Source: Lepidurus packardi (taxonomy: Eukaryota; Arthropoda; Branchiopoda; Notostraca; Triopsidae). Taken from it: a stretch of 64,000 nt of DNA. Numbering within the stretch: position 1 is the first letter of the stretch; every line of letters starts with the position of its first letter. The notes under the pieces are model-generated. The model worked only from the letters and a program-made list of their open reading frames with translations, was not told where the DNA came from and made no database searches. Below, one piece after another: positions 46,101-58,100 of the stretch. The translations under genes were made by a program, and so were the position numbers. The stretch lies in contig JAKZAN010000001.1 in the NCBI GenBank assembly GCA_023053545.1, positions 9,072,565 through 9,136,564 of the forward strand, read 5' to 3'.

Positions 46101-49100
46101 TGTGTTCGCGGACATTCTTGTCGTTGTCGTCTTTTCAGCTCCGGATTCTGAAAACGGGGTGGAGGTTAGGAGTTAATTTTGATACTAAAGCAGAAATGCT
46201 CGGGCTAACATAGAGGCAGGTCTATTGTGTTCCTGTGGAACTCCCGTCATCCCTGTTGTAATTGGGAGGAGAGGAGGGCAAGGCTGGAGGTTTTAGTAAT
46301 CATAGGGCTGACAGCAGAGTCAAGCCAAGCCAAAGGCCTTCTCTCTTTCTCCCTTTGAGTTGCTGGCTGCTTATATTTATATATATATACGACTTCCCCA
46401 CAGCAAAAGGTGGAATTCGGGTCGTGGGGGGTATACCCGGATGATGCCTATTGTCGACATGGCAATGAGACCACGACTTTTCATCTAGCATTTCGCCACA
46501 TTACTGCTGCAGAAAGGGAGAGAAAGGCTTTCATCAACCTCTGCTAGTCAGTCAGCCAAACCATTTGGGCAACTATTTTTCCTTTTGTTAGACTTTTTTT
46601 CATTAAAAATTCAACCTGGGGAAGAAATATTTTTATCCTTTTTTGCAGAAATATACAGATATATTTCTGCCGTCTGGCACAATTCTGACTTATATAAGCG
46701 TTTTTTCTTATTTTTTTACTTTTCGGAGATAAGACAGCTAGTCCAACGCGATCATGCATAAAGGACAAGATAACGTTCGTATTAGGGTGAAGGGTGGGAC
46801 GGGGTAGATGTGCTAAATGAAAAATCGGAAGTAATGCCAAGTTTGATAGCGATAAAAAATGTATTGCTTCGCATTTGGCTTCTGTTCCCTTCTTAGTTTC
46901 CCTCTCCTCACCCCCCGAAAATTGTTTAGGCATATAACCCGAAGTCTGAAGACGTTGACACCCGCGCTATTCTGGTTTGGGATCGTGCGTCCGTCTTGCC
47001 CGGGTTGGCCCCAGAGGGCGCGGCATATCTCGATATCTCTAAAAGTATAGGCCTCAGACAACTGGCTTTAAATATTTAGTACGTATGGAGTCTTCCGAAG
47101 CTGAACATGTAGTGTAAGAAACGGTTTTACTATTATTTTCTTTTTTAACATATATTTCTTCTCTTAGAAAAGTACGCGCTTTTTTACGTTTAGTTATAAG
47201 GGGTAACGGGGCGTAAGGGCTTTGGAAGAAAGTAAGACCTGGATCGCGCTGTTAAAACAAACTTCTAAAAAGGACCTAGGTCATTAAGCGTTTACTGGTT
47301 TTTAATTGCCACAGGTAGGTTATTAGTCTCGTAAAAGATTCGCACCTCTCCATCCTAGTTAGAATGGAAGCACCAGTGTTTAGCTGGGTTTTGCGGAGGA
47401 GAGGGGAGGAGATCATTATAGTAAGCGACGTAGAAAATTGGAGCCCATAATCAGCTTGAATTCGTTAGGTTTGGGGTTAATGTCAAAGAAAACGGTTTGA
47501 TTCGGGAACACAACCCCCACAGAAGTATAAAATGGGTTAAGCTGTCCCTTCACTACCCCAGTTTTGCTAGAATATTAAAAAGTACGTGTTTTTTTGTTGC
47601 TGTTTTGGCTGGGGTGTGGAGGGGAAAGAGTTTCATTTCTCAGCCATCAAATCTGGTTTATTAAAACACGCGCACGGGTGAGCCATAACTTTAGTTTAAA
47701 AAGCAAACACGTTTCGCTTTGAAGATTTTTCAATTGCTCGTTAATTCAAGAGATCGAGCTATTTGTGTTTATGGATCGTTTCAGCCTCCCCATGGATCCC
47801 TTTAAAATAAAGAAATAGATTAAGAACGACTAGCCTCGCTTTGAACCAACCCAGCATATAGTTAGTAAAAACCACAGTGGGTAAAACCTCTATACTGCGG
47901 TACAAAACAAAAACAAGTTCCTACAACGTCTTGTTCAAAATTGTTAGGTCTAGCAATGACACAGCAAGTGAAGGAAACCGGAAAGGTGCCCGGGGCTATA
48001 AGGATCTCTTATCCTTCGCGCCCGCAGGCAAAGGGATTCACCCCTCATGCAACCTTTAACTACAATTATTTCATGAACGGTTTGTCGTACAAATATGCAG
48101 TTAAAAGCAGTTATACGTGGCAATATTGCTTCAAGTTTTGTGCGCATTTTTTTTTTTAATTATTATTACGTGTAAATTACTTGAACGATAGAAATGGTAG
48201 GGAACTAACTTCCACTTTGGGAGGTTGTTGTAAAAGAATGTAAGGTACTTGGCGTCTGTACACAGCGTCACTCTCAATAACCCGGCATCTCTTGCGTTCG
48301 TTTGTTCTTGGGCAGCAAAGGCAAATGCCAGAACTCTTCAAGCTTTAATAACATAAAAGTAGGGGTGCATTGATGCTGCCAAGCACATAAAGTGGCTTGT
48401 CTTGTAATTTTTTCTTGCTGCACTGCACTGAATTATCTATATCTGCAGTCAGTCACTTCTGTTTTGGCTCCAAAATGCCAGAAAACGCTTCTTGTGGGTC
48501 TCTAACGAGCAAGTGTGCTATGGTTATTCCCTCGCGCTCACACCCTCATCACGTGCCAAGTTTGTCGCCCTCGCGGCAGCCCTCTCCCTCATTTGCTACC
48601 CCTCTTTGGCTCCCGGGGCCCGGACGGTCGCACACGCTGTATGCAACAACGCTGGGAACTCACACACTTGACGCCCTACTTCTGCCCGAGGGCTCCAACT
48701 CGGCACCCAGCTGCACCTATTGCACCCAAACTCCTCCAGCAACCACCCCTGTGCCTCTTCTTTTTAATAAGCCAGTTTGGCTAAATAGCTTTGGCTTGGG
48801 GTAAAGGCAGAAATTAGTCTTGATATGCATATTCAACGTCTAAAGGTTTCTGGGAACTGGAGTTTTTCTTTATTTTTTCCTTTTTTAGGAGATTATTATT
48901 GCTTTGTATGGAAAAGAGAAGACAAATAGTGCTTTGGAAAGACTTTGTGTGGTGTCAAAAGAAAGGAAATGAAAAAGAAAACAAGAGCGTGGACCTTGTA
49001 CCCTGACAAAAGAAAATCGGAACCAACTGGGGCTTTTTGTTAGCGTATAAAAGTCGACTCCTGTCGCCCAATTTTTCTTAGCTCCAAATGTAGCTACATG

Positions 49101-52100
49101 AAAGTATAACCAGGGCATTTTTCTGTTAGTAATGGTTCCTATAGAAGACTGATACAGGCTAAAGTTTACAAAAAAAGTTTTTCTCACATCCCAGTTTCGT
49201 CTAATAAAAGTAGAAACAGGAATTTTCTTAAAAACCGAGTCCGACGACACCTCAACTACTTCCTCGGACGACTACTAGCCGAGATACGACTGAAACAAAT
49301 CTAAGTCCCGGGACACTAGGTCACGGGACACTATGACACTTCTGGTCAAAAAACTTTTTTTGACCAGAGAACCACATGCCGCGTTTGTTAATATGGAAAT
49401 CAGTAACGCACATGTACACAGTGAGAAGATTACTTACCAGCAAAATTGTCAAGAGGGATGAGACTCAAATTTGGCCTAATGAAAAGACACAGCTATGAAG
49501 GAGGTTTCGAAACAGAATAGTTTTCATCTGCTGCTGCCAGCTTCATAGTTTTTCGAGTGGCCATTCTTGTGGCCCCCCTCTTCCCTATGTAGGCAATAAA
49601 CCTGGAGTTCTTTTTATCTGCTCTTCATTCTTTTTCATTAATATGGGAGGAGCAACGGGTCCTCTGCTTTTCCCGCTGTCCTTCAGGGACCACGGAGGCA
49701 AAAAAGGCTTGAAAAACAAAACGAAGCAGGCCTTTTTGTGTCCTACACCATCCAAGACGGAAGAAGAGCCAATATGAGGGAAAGGAATCAAAGCAAAATG
49801 CCTACTTGGCATCAAGGGCTGCTGCACCGTATACTTTTTATGGGAGAAAAGGGTGAGAGTGAAGGAAGGTGAGGGTGAAGGAGGGGAGAGGGGTAACAAA
49901 GCAAACAAATTTTTGGTCGCTTTTTTATTTTACAGTCATTGCAAAATGCTAATACCCACGCTCCTGTTTAATTAACAGCTTCTTAGACCCATCCTCACCC
50001 TGCACAATTTCGGAATGGATTCTATTTCTATTGTGTGGAAAATGATTTCTGAAAAGAGATACCTGGGATTTGGGTGATGCTGCGTATTTGATTCTTGACG
50101 TTTGTTCCATTGGATTAAAAAAAATTATATAAAAAGACGAAGGTTGCATTGTTGTTGGTGTTTTGGGAGAAACGCGTCGAAAAAATAAAAAAGAAGTTAA
50201 GCAAAAGGAAGATGAAGGAAAATAGAAAAGCTGCGTGTATGTCTATGTGTGTGTGTGTGGCGATATGTGCTCATATAGAATTTATTAGTGGCATAGCTCG
50301 TTTTTCCCATTTCCTTCAGACTGGCACGTTAACGACAAATGACAATCGAAGCAGAGCAATAAGCAGCACAGAAACTCGCTCGAGGGTAATATATAAAAAA
50401 TATCCAGGTGTCTGTCGGGTATGTAGCGGAGGGCTAAGAGCTAAAGAGTTGCATCATAGCCCCACAGACCCAATTTAGGGAGACCTTTTGCTTTTTTATT
50501 TATTTTTTGTTGCGCTTTTTCGTCTTCTTTTTTTGTGCGGAAAAGTGCTGATGGAAAAAACTGTATTGTTCTGTGATATGGAAACAGTATATCGGATTTA
50601 GCAGCTTATTAAGCCCATAAGTATGTTGAGTCTATTTTAATGACTTTTTTCGTCTGTTTCCTTTTTGTTGTTTTCTAAAAGAAGTTTCACCAGATTTTCT
50701 CTAAAAGTATTTGTTTTTTAAATATTACTTATATTGTAAGTACTTTATTACTTTTAGGGAGGTAGTTCCCTAAGCAATACTTTAATTAACATTCTAATTT
50801 GAGTGAATGGATCATACTGGAAGTTTATTACTGCAGAACTATCTTGACTTACTCAATACTCTTGACTTGACTTACTTCCGTATATACTACGTATTGTATC
50901 ATTTGTTTAGGGATATAAATTTCGGTAGTATTGTTGACAGCGCCAGTTTGGAATGGCTATTGGTAGTAGTTTTTTACATGTAAACTTTTGTTCTAAGACT
51001 ACGAGTATTAACTATCGGCAGTTCTTGAATGTAACTGAGAGCATATTACTCTGGCTATGTACAGTACCAAAGGTATACGAGTTAAGTCCAGGGATTTCCC
51101 GCTTCTAGTATGTGTGGTACGGAAAAAATATAAATGGAGAGAAAACCCATCTTGATTTTTTTTCTCATTCAAGTGTTATGAAGCAATGCTACACCCCCAC
51201 TAGGCTGTTCTGACAAGCATGTTCAGCAAGATTTTTACATTCGGAATGATTTTTTGTCGGCTCAGAAGAATCAGCAAGTAACTATAGCCTCCCGATAGAG
51301 CACGTTATTTCTTTTTCTTCCTTGATGCTTCGACATTTCGACTGCTCAGGTCGGGCTGGAGTATGGGTTAGAAAGGCGTCAAGTTGCTAACCACCAGAAA
51401 AGTGGCCTTCGCCTTGGTTTTCCTTTCCATCCGACCTGCTTTAGGGCTATGGAAGGTTCTTGTCTTGCAGAAATGTAAAAGAAAACAGACGTGGTAGCCT
51501 TTATTTTAGTTTTTATTTCTTTCTTTTACCCTCTGGTAGAAAGGGGGCGTGGCTTATAGCGTAAGCTCGTAATAGCTTTTCAGCTTTTGAGATCGGAGAT
51601 CCCAACAAGGGAAAAAAGGACGGTTATTGAAGAAAGAGGAGTTGCGAAGGACGAGAGGATCCCAGGGAAAGACAGTTCGAAGTAGAAATAGAAGAACCCG
51701 AAGAAAGAATCCAAATCACTAAGTCTGTTGTTAGCTTTACTTCTGTGTGTATGATGGCTGCTGTGGCTCGGGGGTTTAGTTGTTGACTTATCTTTTGTGC
51801 TCTGTGCCAGCCTGCATCCTCTATAGCAGCTTTGATGACGTCTTCATCATCTCCATCTACGTGCTGTCCAAGCAACTTTTCTCAGGCTTACAAAAAAGAT
51901 TAGCAAGGCAAGAGACCACACCAAGAATTTTCTGAACAGATTCTATAGGGCCAGTTTTTCGAGAAAAAAACCAAGACAACCAAGCGCTATAGGGGCAGAA
52001 ATAGACAGAAATAAAAATAAAATGCTAGGACACGGAGGAATGAGTGTCAAGTAGTACTGAAAGCAAGGGAGGCAGGACGTAGAGGGGGTGAAGGGATTTT

Positions 52101-55100
52101 CGAGTACGTGTATAAGGGTACAAGATGGGATAGAAGGAAGATAATAATACTAAACTCAAATATTTCTGTTTGCTTCTCCCTCGCAGAAGTGTTTAACCAC
52201 GTCTCGTATATTTTTCCCTCGTTTTCTATTTTTCAAGTCATTATATACCGGGCAGTAATTCCAAGTTTTAATTTAGGAGATAATGAATTTAATTAACTTA
52301 GTGTTAGTCACACTTTGGGCACAAGTTTCTGCGATTCAGTTTATTTTTCAAACTTAATGACACAAATTCAGTTTATTTTTCAAACTTAATGACACGATCT
52401 ACTTGAACCCCTTATGGCGCTACAGCATGCAGCAAATTCTGATTCCAAAATTATAATTCTATGTGCATTATAATGCAATTGTACTGTGACAGTAACCCAT
52501 GGGAGGTAATGCATCTAGTGAAAGGTCTGCGTCTCTCTTAACATCATTTCCGTACATTTTTTACATATTGTTCCAAGTTTTGACAATTTTCCATAAATCA
52601 TATATCAAGATAAATCGCAGACGGTTCTCTAGGTTTAATTATTAAGATATTTAAGAAGTAAGTTTAAATTATCTCTTTCTGTTTTAGCTAATTTTAAGTT
52701 TTCCGTTTACGAAATAATGATAAGGAATTGCATATAGTACAGGATATATGGGGCCTGTCATCAGTGCCATCTATCGACCAAAATTATCAACTATTTGCAG
52801 TATATGGTGGCCTTAAGTTCCGTAGTAATTCTTTAAAGAGGTTTAGTTAGTGTGACGGCGAAGTTGTGCCGTCAAAATCGGCTGCAAGTTGTATGAGTGA
52901 TGGCACTGACTGTAAGAAGAGGTGGGTGTTAACTATGGAATAATATGGAAAATTGAGTTGAATGTGGAAGAATATTGGGGGAGTGTGAGAGCTTTCGGGG
53001 AAGAAGTTAGCTTACGTCTTATTATATGTTAACTTATGCTTATTTTCTGTTAAAGGAAGCGCAGGATAAATCTGTTTTGTTTGGAGTTTGTCGTTTGATA
53101 GACAATCGCTTAAGTCGTGAAAGTTTTACTACTCCATGCGCCAAAAAACCACAGCTGCTGCCACATTAAGGGACTCATTAAGAAACCATATGTGAAAGGA
53201 AAAGACAACAGCTACAAAAAAAAGGTCCTTAAGGGCAGCCAGGACTATGCTGTAAAATATTACTGAGTTAAGTGTAGTTTTTTAGGGATAGGAGGGTGGG
53301 GCAAACACTACGGAATTTCGCTTGACGTTGGTTTGGTTTGAGGTGTGCTGCAGGGTAGGAGAGACCTGATAAGGCGAGTCTAAAGAGCTGGCATAAGGAG
53401 GTCAGATCGGTCGTCTCGCAGTAATGTAAAGCAAACAGTGTAGCCCAAGAAAAGCTGTCCTCTATATGCTTGCCTTAGGGATGATTTGGGGGGGAGGGAG
53501 GGGAATCGTTGACGTAGAACCATCTTCCAGGAGGGTGGGATAGGCGATGTAATATTTCCCTAGCACAGTGTGACGAACTCAAACTTTGCACAAGGAATGA
53601 AATTGTCTTTGAAGTAACACCAGTTTGTCCCCAGGTCGTTTCGAAGAAACCCCTTAAACGGGAGTTAGGCTATCCAGAAGGCCGTAACCAGCGGAAAGTG
53701 TGACGTCTGACGGGACTCAAAGCGCTACTCCATGCCTCGTTTGCTTGTCAGTTCAAAAGCTAGTTACACAACAAGTCATAAAGGTTTCGAAAAGCGAAGG
53801 CTGGGAGGGTTCTGGCTGGCCGACATTCCTTGGGCTACTCCCGCCTATCCTTTGTAGCTCAAAAGCGAACGGATAGGAACCCGTTGAAAAGTACGCCTGG
53901 CCGGGGCTCATAGCATTGGTCCGGGTTGCCATTACTTCGTTCGGTTACTATTTTGTTTTGACACTTGTCAAGAACGAAAAGGAGTACGGAGCTTTATTGT
54001 AGACGTTGAAAACATTTTCATTTGTGAAATTGTAAAAGTGGTAAAATTGCTTTAAAAAGAACCATGGTTGGTTCTCGACTTTTGAGAAAGAACGCTAAAA
54101 GAGCGTTTCCCAGTAAAAGAAGAAATTTATAAGTGAAGTGGTAGAACTTTGAGAAATTTTTTAGGGCCGGGGACCTGGCTCTTTAGCTTTTATTGGTACA
54201 AGGAAAAAGAAGAAAGGAAGAGAACACCTGGATAGGGAAGGTGTGAAAATGAACGTAGACTGTACGTGTGAGGGGCCGAGGCTGGCTTAGGTGGGTTGGG
54301 TGACCACTGCGAAGCTCTTGGAGCTGCGTTTTGACGGTTGCTATGACAACTTTTGGGTCAACTGTACCATCACAGGGGACTCTTGGAGACCTGCGCCAGG
54401 CACGAGGGCAACCGCCGAACGAGCCTCAACTTGATATATTAACATAAGTTACAGTCGAATTACGAAATAACTCTCGCATATTTATCCTCTTAACCCAAGA
54501 AGTGATAAATTAGCGGCCTGAATGGCCAAGTGGTGCATGTTTCTGCCTCAAGAGGCTGCTGCACTATTTTGGCATAAAAGGGTTTCGAAAAATAAATATA
54601 CATAGGAATAGAAAAACTGCGGAAACAAACCTAAAAGTCCTGTGACCACAGCATAGGGAACATACAAGTTAAGTTTAAGCTTGAGTTAGGGGGAGGAGAA
54701 GGGGATGATAAAAGGTGAGCAGAGGCTCATTTGGCGTCCTGAGCGATGCCATTATCAGCGTCGTTAGGGAAATTTATGTCGTTCTTTCCCCTTAGTTGGT
54801 AGATCATATTTTTTTTTCTTTGGAAAAAATTTAATATGGAAGGAATCTCCCCGCTTGCTTTAAGAAAATTTTGTAAGGTGCAAAGCGAAAAAAAAAGTTT
54901 GGAGTTGAGGTCTTTTACTTAATGGCGTAGCTTTGCTCTCACGTAATTAGCATGGGTTTTTGTGAGGGTGCCATTTTCTATCTTGTCAGTTTTTTGTGCC
55001 TTTATGACCAGATTTCTTACATAGGAGGGTTACTTAGAGGGGTGGTAGAAAAGACACGAGTCAATATGGTGTTTTCCAAGGTGTCACACACAAAAGGCCC

Positions 55101-58100
55101 AAGTTTCTTAAACTTAGACAAGAATTCCTTCAGTTTAACCTAACTGTAGCAGTTAGTTTAAAAAAAGAGCAAGTTTGAAACGTCTCCAAGTTTTTCGCCT
55201 TAGTAAAGAAAGGGAAGTTGAAACGTTTCTTTCCACGTCATTAGAGAAAAAAGCTTGTATTTTTTTAAGGGATATAAAGTATGCAAATGAATGCTAATGT
55301 TCGGGACAACTGATGTGAATTTAGGCAGGGGGTTGGGGTGGGATGGAAAGAGGACAGGAAGGTGGTAAAGTTTAAGTATTAGGAATAGTGAAAAAAGTGG
55401 GGGCTGTTGAGGTCGTAAAAAGCAGATTAGAAGAGGTGCTCTTATTATAGAAGCAACATAGAAGCATATAGGAGTCTAGCGGAAGAGAAAAGAGGGGGGA
55501 GAATGGAGAAATATGCGTGGTATATAATATTGTGTATTTCTGTGTCTTTTTTACCCCCACAGGGAAAGATTCAACGCTTTGATACGTTTTTACTATATCG
55601 CTGATGACATGAATCTAGAGCATGTGGACGCCACATTAGGACAAATAAGGTACGCTAGATGTAGTCTTTCTACTTCAACTGCCAAATGGATTCGGGTGTG
55701 TATGTGTGTGGAGCAATATGTGCCCGCTTTCGCGCTCAAGGGTGGATTATGATCATCTCCGTCATGTTTTCATAAAGACTTTAGTGATTGGCATTGGTCA
55801 TGCGAATCTTCGGAGAATTATTACACCCCTTCTACAAAAACTTCGCCGGGGAGATTTAATTACAGGTGTACCTTTCAAAGATATTAAGGCGTTAGGGTGG
55901 GTCCGAAACTTCGAGGTCATGTATTACTTGACTTCTAGAAATCCATTGTTGTAGTCCAGCTGCAACATGATTGCAGTTGAATGCGAAAACTATGCTTACT
56001 ACAACACGATTTCAGAGTTGATCGTTGCAACTGATTGTTAGGCCTTTTCAGTTCCGTTGCTCAACCTTTCTTTGTTTATTGTTAGAATTCAGTGTTCAAA
56101 GTTGCCATGCGTTTTCGCAATTTACTGTTGCAATTTAATTGAACTTATTATTAAACCTTCCATAATTCAGTGTTGCTATTAACTGCTACTATTCTTTGTT
56201 ATAATTCATGTAATGTACGTTGTTAGGCCTCGTGTTCATTGTTGTAACTTGTTAAGGGCCCTCTGAAAGGAATTGTAGAAATTGTACCCTCGTTGTTGGA
56301 AATGGTTGTTGAAAATGGACCTAAGACTTAGATGTCCATTGTCAGGCCAGCTTAAATTTGAAATACTATATGACAGTTGTAACAGATTTGGCCAGAATTC
56401 CTAAATCAAGGTTGTCCTTCTAGTTCTCCGGCTGAAAAGGGGATATGATTCTAAAAATCAAAGCTACGATGTACTATACATAGAGCATTCTGACGTAAAT
56501 AAAGCCGATTTGAAAGTCTCTGCACGAGAAACACGTGAAAAATAATCTTTGTACCATAGTAGATGCCGCTTATTGTGATCACGTTTGTCAAGTGAATATT
56601 GATTCTATTAAGCAGAGATTCTAACAACTGAAAATCGGAAATATGCAATAGAATACAACAGTTAATCGATGCGTGAAATCACGAATATGTGCCTACAGTT
56701 TAGATTTAATGCACACATTATTGTTTATTTTGTAACGATTTTCAACAATTTTGATAGATGATTGAGGAATTCCTAATTTCACGGCCGCTTCCCTGTGTGG
56801 CAAATCTTTTAAATTTGAATTGTCATAAGTTTCAATGAGTCGCAACTCATCTTTTACATTTAATCAAACTCACTTCTTGTTCGTCCATTTTTGTATAACC
56901 ACATGTCTAAAACACAAGTAATACTGCGCCTTTGAAGCCTGCTCCTACGCCTAGGTAGGTTTGTCAACACGATATTCCTTCTAATTTTCCCGGTCCATTA
57001 AAGGAACTGGTCATCCAATTGCCTTCTCATTTAATTGACTGGGGAGTTTAGAAGGAATTTCCCACTAAAAGCAGTAGTAAGCTGAAAATGACAGGATTAG
57101 TCAAAACGACGTATAACAATGTCATTGGTCAATTTGCAAAGTCTATGTAGCAATCACTACTGTAGTTTCGTAACTGTACATGTGACAATTCTTTTGTAAG
57201 TGATTCTGATATCCAAAAGTTTGATACTAATAACCGATTAAAATTTTATCCCATGAAAGCGGTTAATTCTAATAATCAGTGATCACAATTAGCGTCATAT
57301 AATATATAAGGATGCACAGCCCACGTTATAATTAGAATAGAGAAAGTATGGGTGCAATCATTCTTGAGTCTCTCGGATGTATTCCGGACAGGACGGTGTC
57401 TGGAATTTGGGAGAGGTCGCTGAGACCAAGCAGTGGTTAGTGGGACCGCTAGGACGAAGGGTCCTAGCTAAACCCTTCAAATCCCCCGAACAATGTAGAG
57501 GGCGTAAATGGGAAGCAAATTTTTCTTTTCATTTTTGTAGTTTTCTTATAATGGAAAGTAAGTTTATATGACTTGGGTTGGTTGTGATGGATGGACTAGC
57601 TGTATAAGACAAAACAGACTTAACGAAAGATATGACAGAGCCTTCCACAGGCAAACGCCATTGTTTTATGATGTTGTTTACACCAAACTTTACAAGTTTG
57701 GGTGAAGGAGGTGGCTAAGAATTAGAGGGTTTTGGGGTGAAGCCTGTTGTTGCTTGCTTTGGGCTCCCTCTAGGAGGCCAAATCTAATGACGAACCAAAC
57801 TCCAAACTTTCTGTCATCGAGTGTTATTCGACAAAACTACTACTACGCTCCTTTTCACTTTAGCCCGTTCTCTCAAATCGTGGTCACTTTACACGTCTTT
57901 TTTGCAGTATTGGAAAGCTCTAAATCACTTTGGAGGAGAAGAGGATGAAAAGGGCTAAAAAAAAGTACAGAAGTTTGTTGTTTACGCCAGCTGTGTAAGT
58001 TTACGCCTCCCCTGATCTTGGAAAATACATTTTTGAGACGCTCGATTGTGAAAAATAGCAAGTCAAACTTCTCCTTCCTAGGATAGGGGGGTAGGAGATG

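Noticed and set aside
46300-46491. Minus-strand frame with SWSHCHVDNRHHPG
   Set aside because: The only good acceptor upstream puts a stop in this frame, and the end runs into a TA repeat.
46813-47061. Open frame on the minus strand around a Cys/Gly/Arg-rich stretch, flanked by a TTTTAG acceptor
   Set aside because: Possible exon 46940-47040, but the donor is poor and no frame links it in phase to X1 or X2.
48397-48804. 135-codon open frame on the plus strand in the GC-rich patch
   Set aside because: Low-complexity Pro/Ser/His composition, a second frame also open at the same place, no splice or promoter context; expected from high G+C.
52850-52885. Small hairpin GACGGC/GCCGTC as a microRNA
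   Set aside because: Stem of only about seven pairs, far too short for a microRNA precursor; no known microRNA seed recognised.
54511-54600. tRNA-like A-box (TGGCCAAGTGG) followed by GGTTTCGAA
   Set aside because: No acceptor stem or anticodon arm can be folded and the B-box does not fit.
55980-56280. Recurring ATTGTTGCAA-like words (also at 42120-42250)
   Set aside because: Spacing is irregular and matches are short; could be an old degenerate satellite but not supported as a repeat unit.
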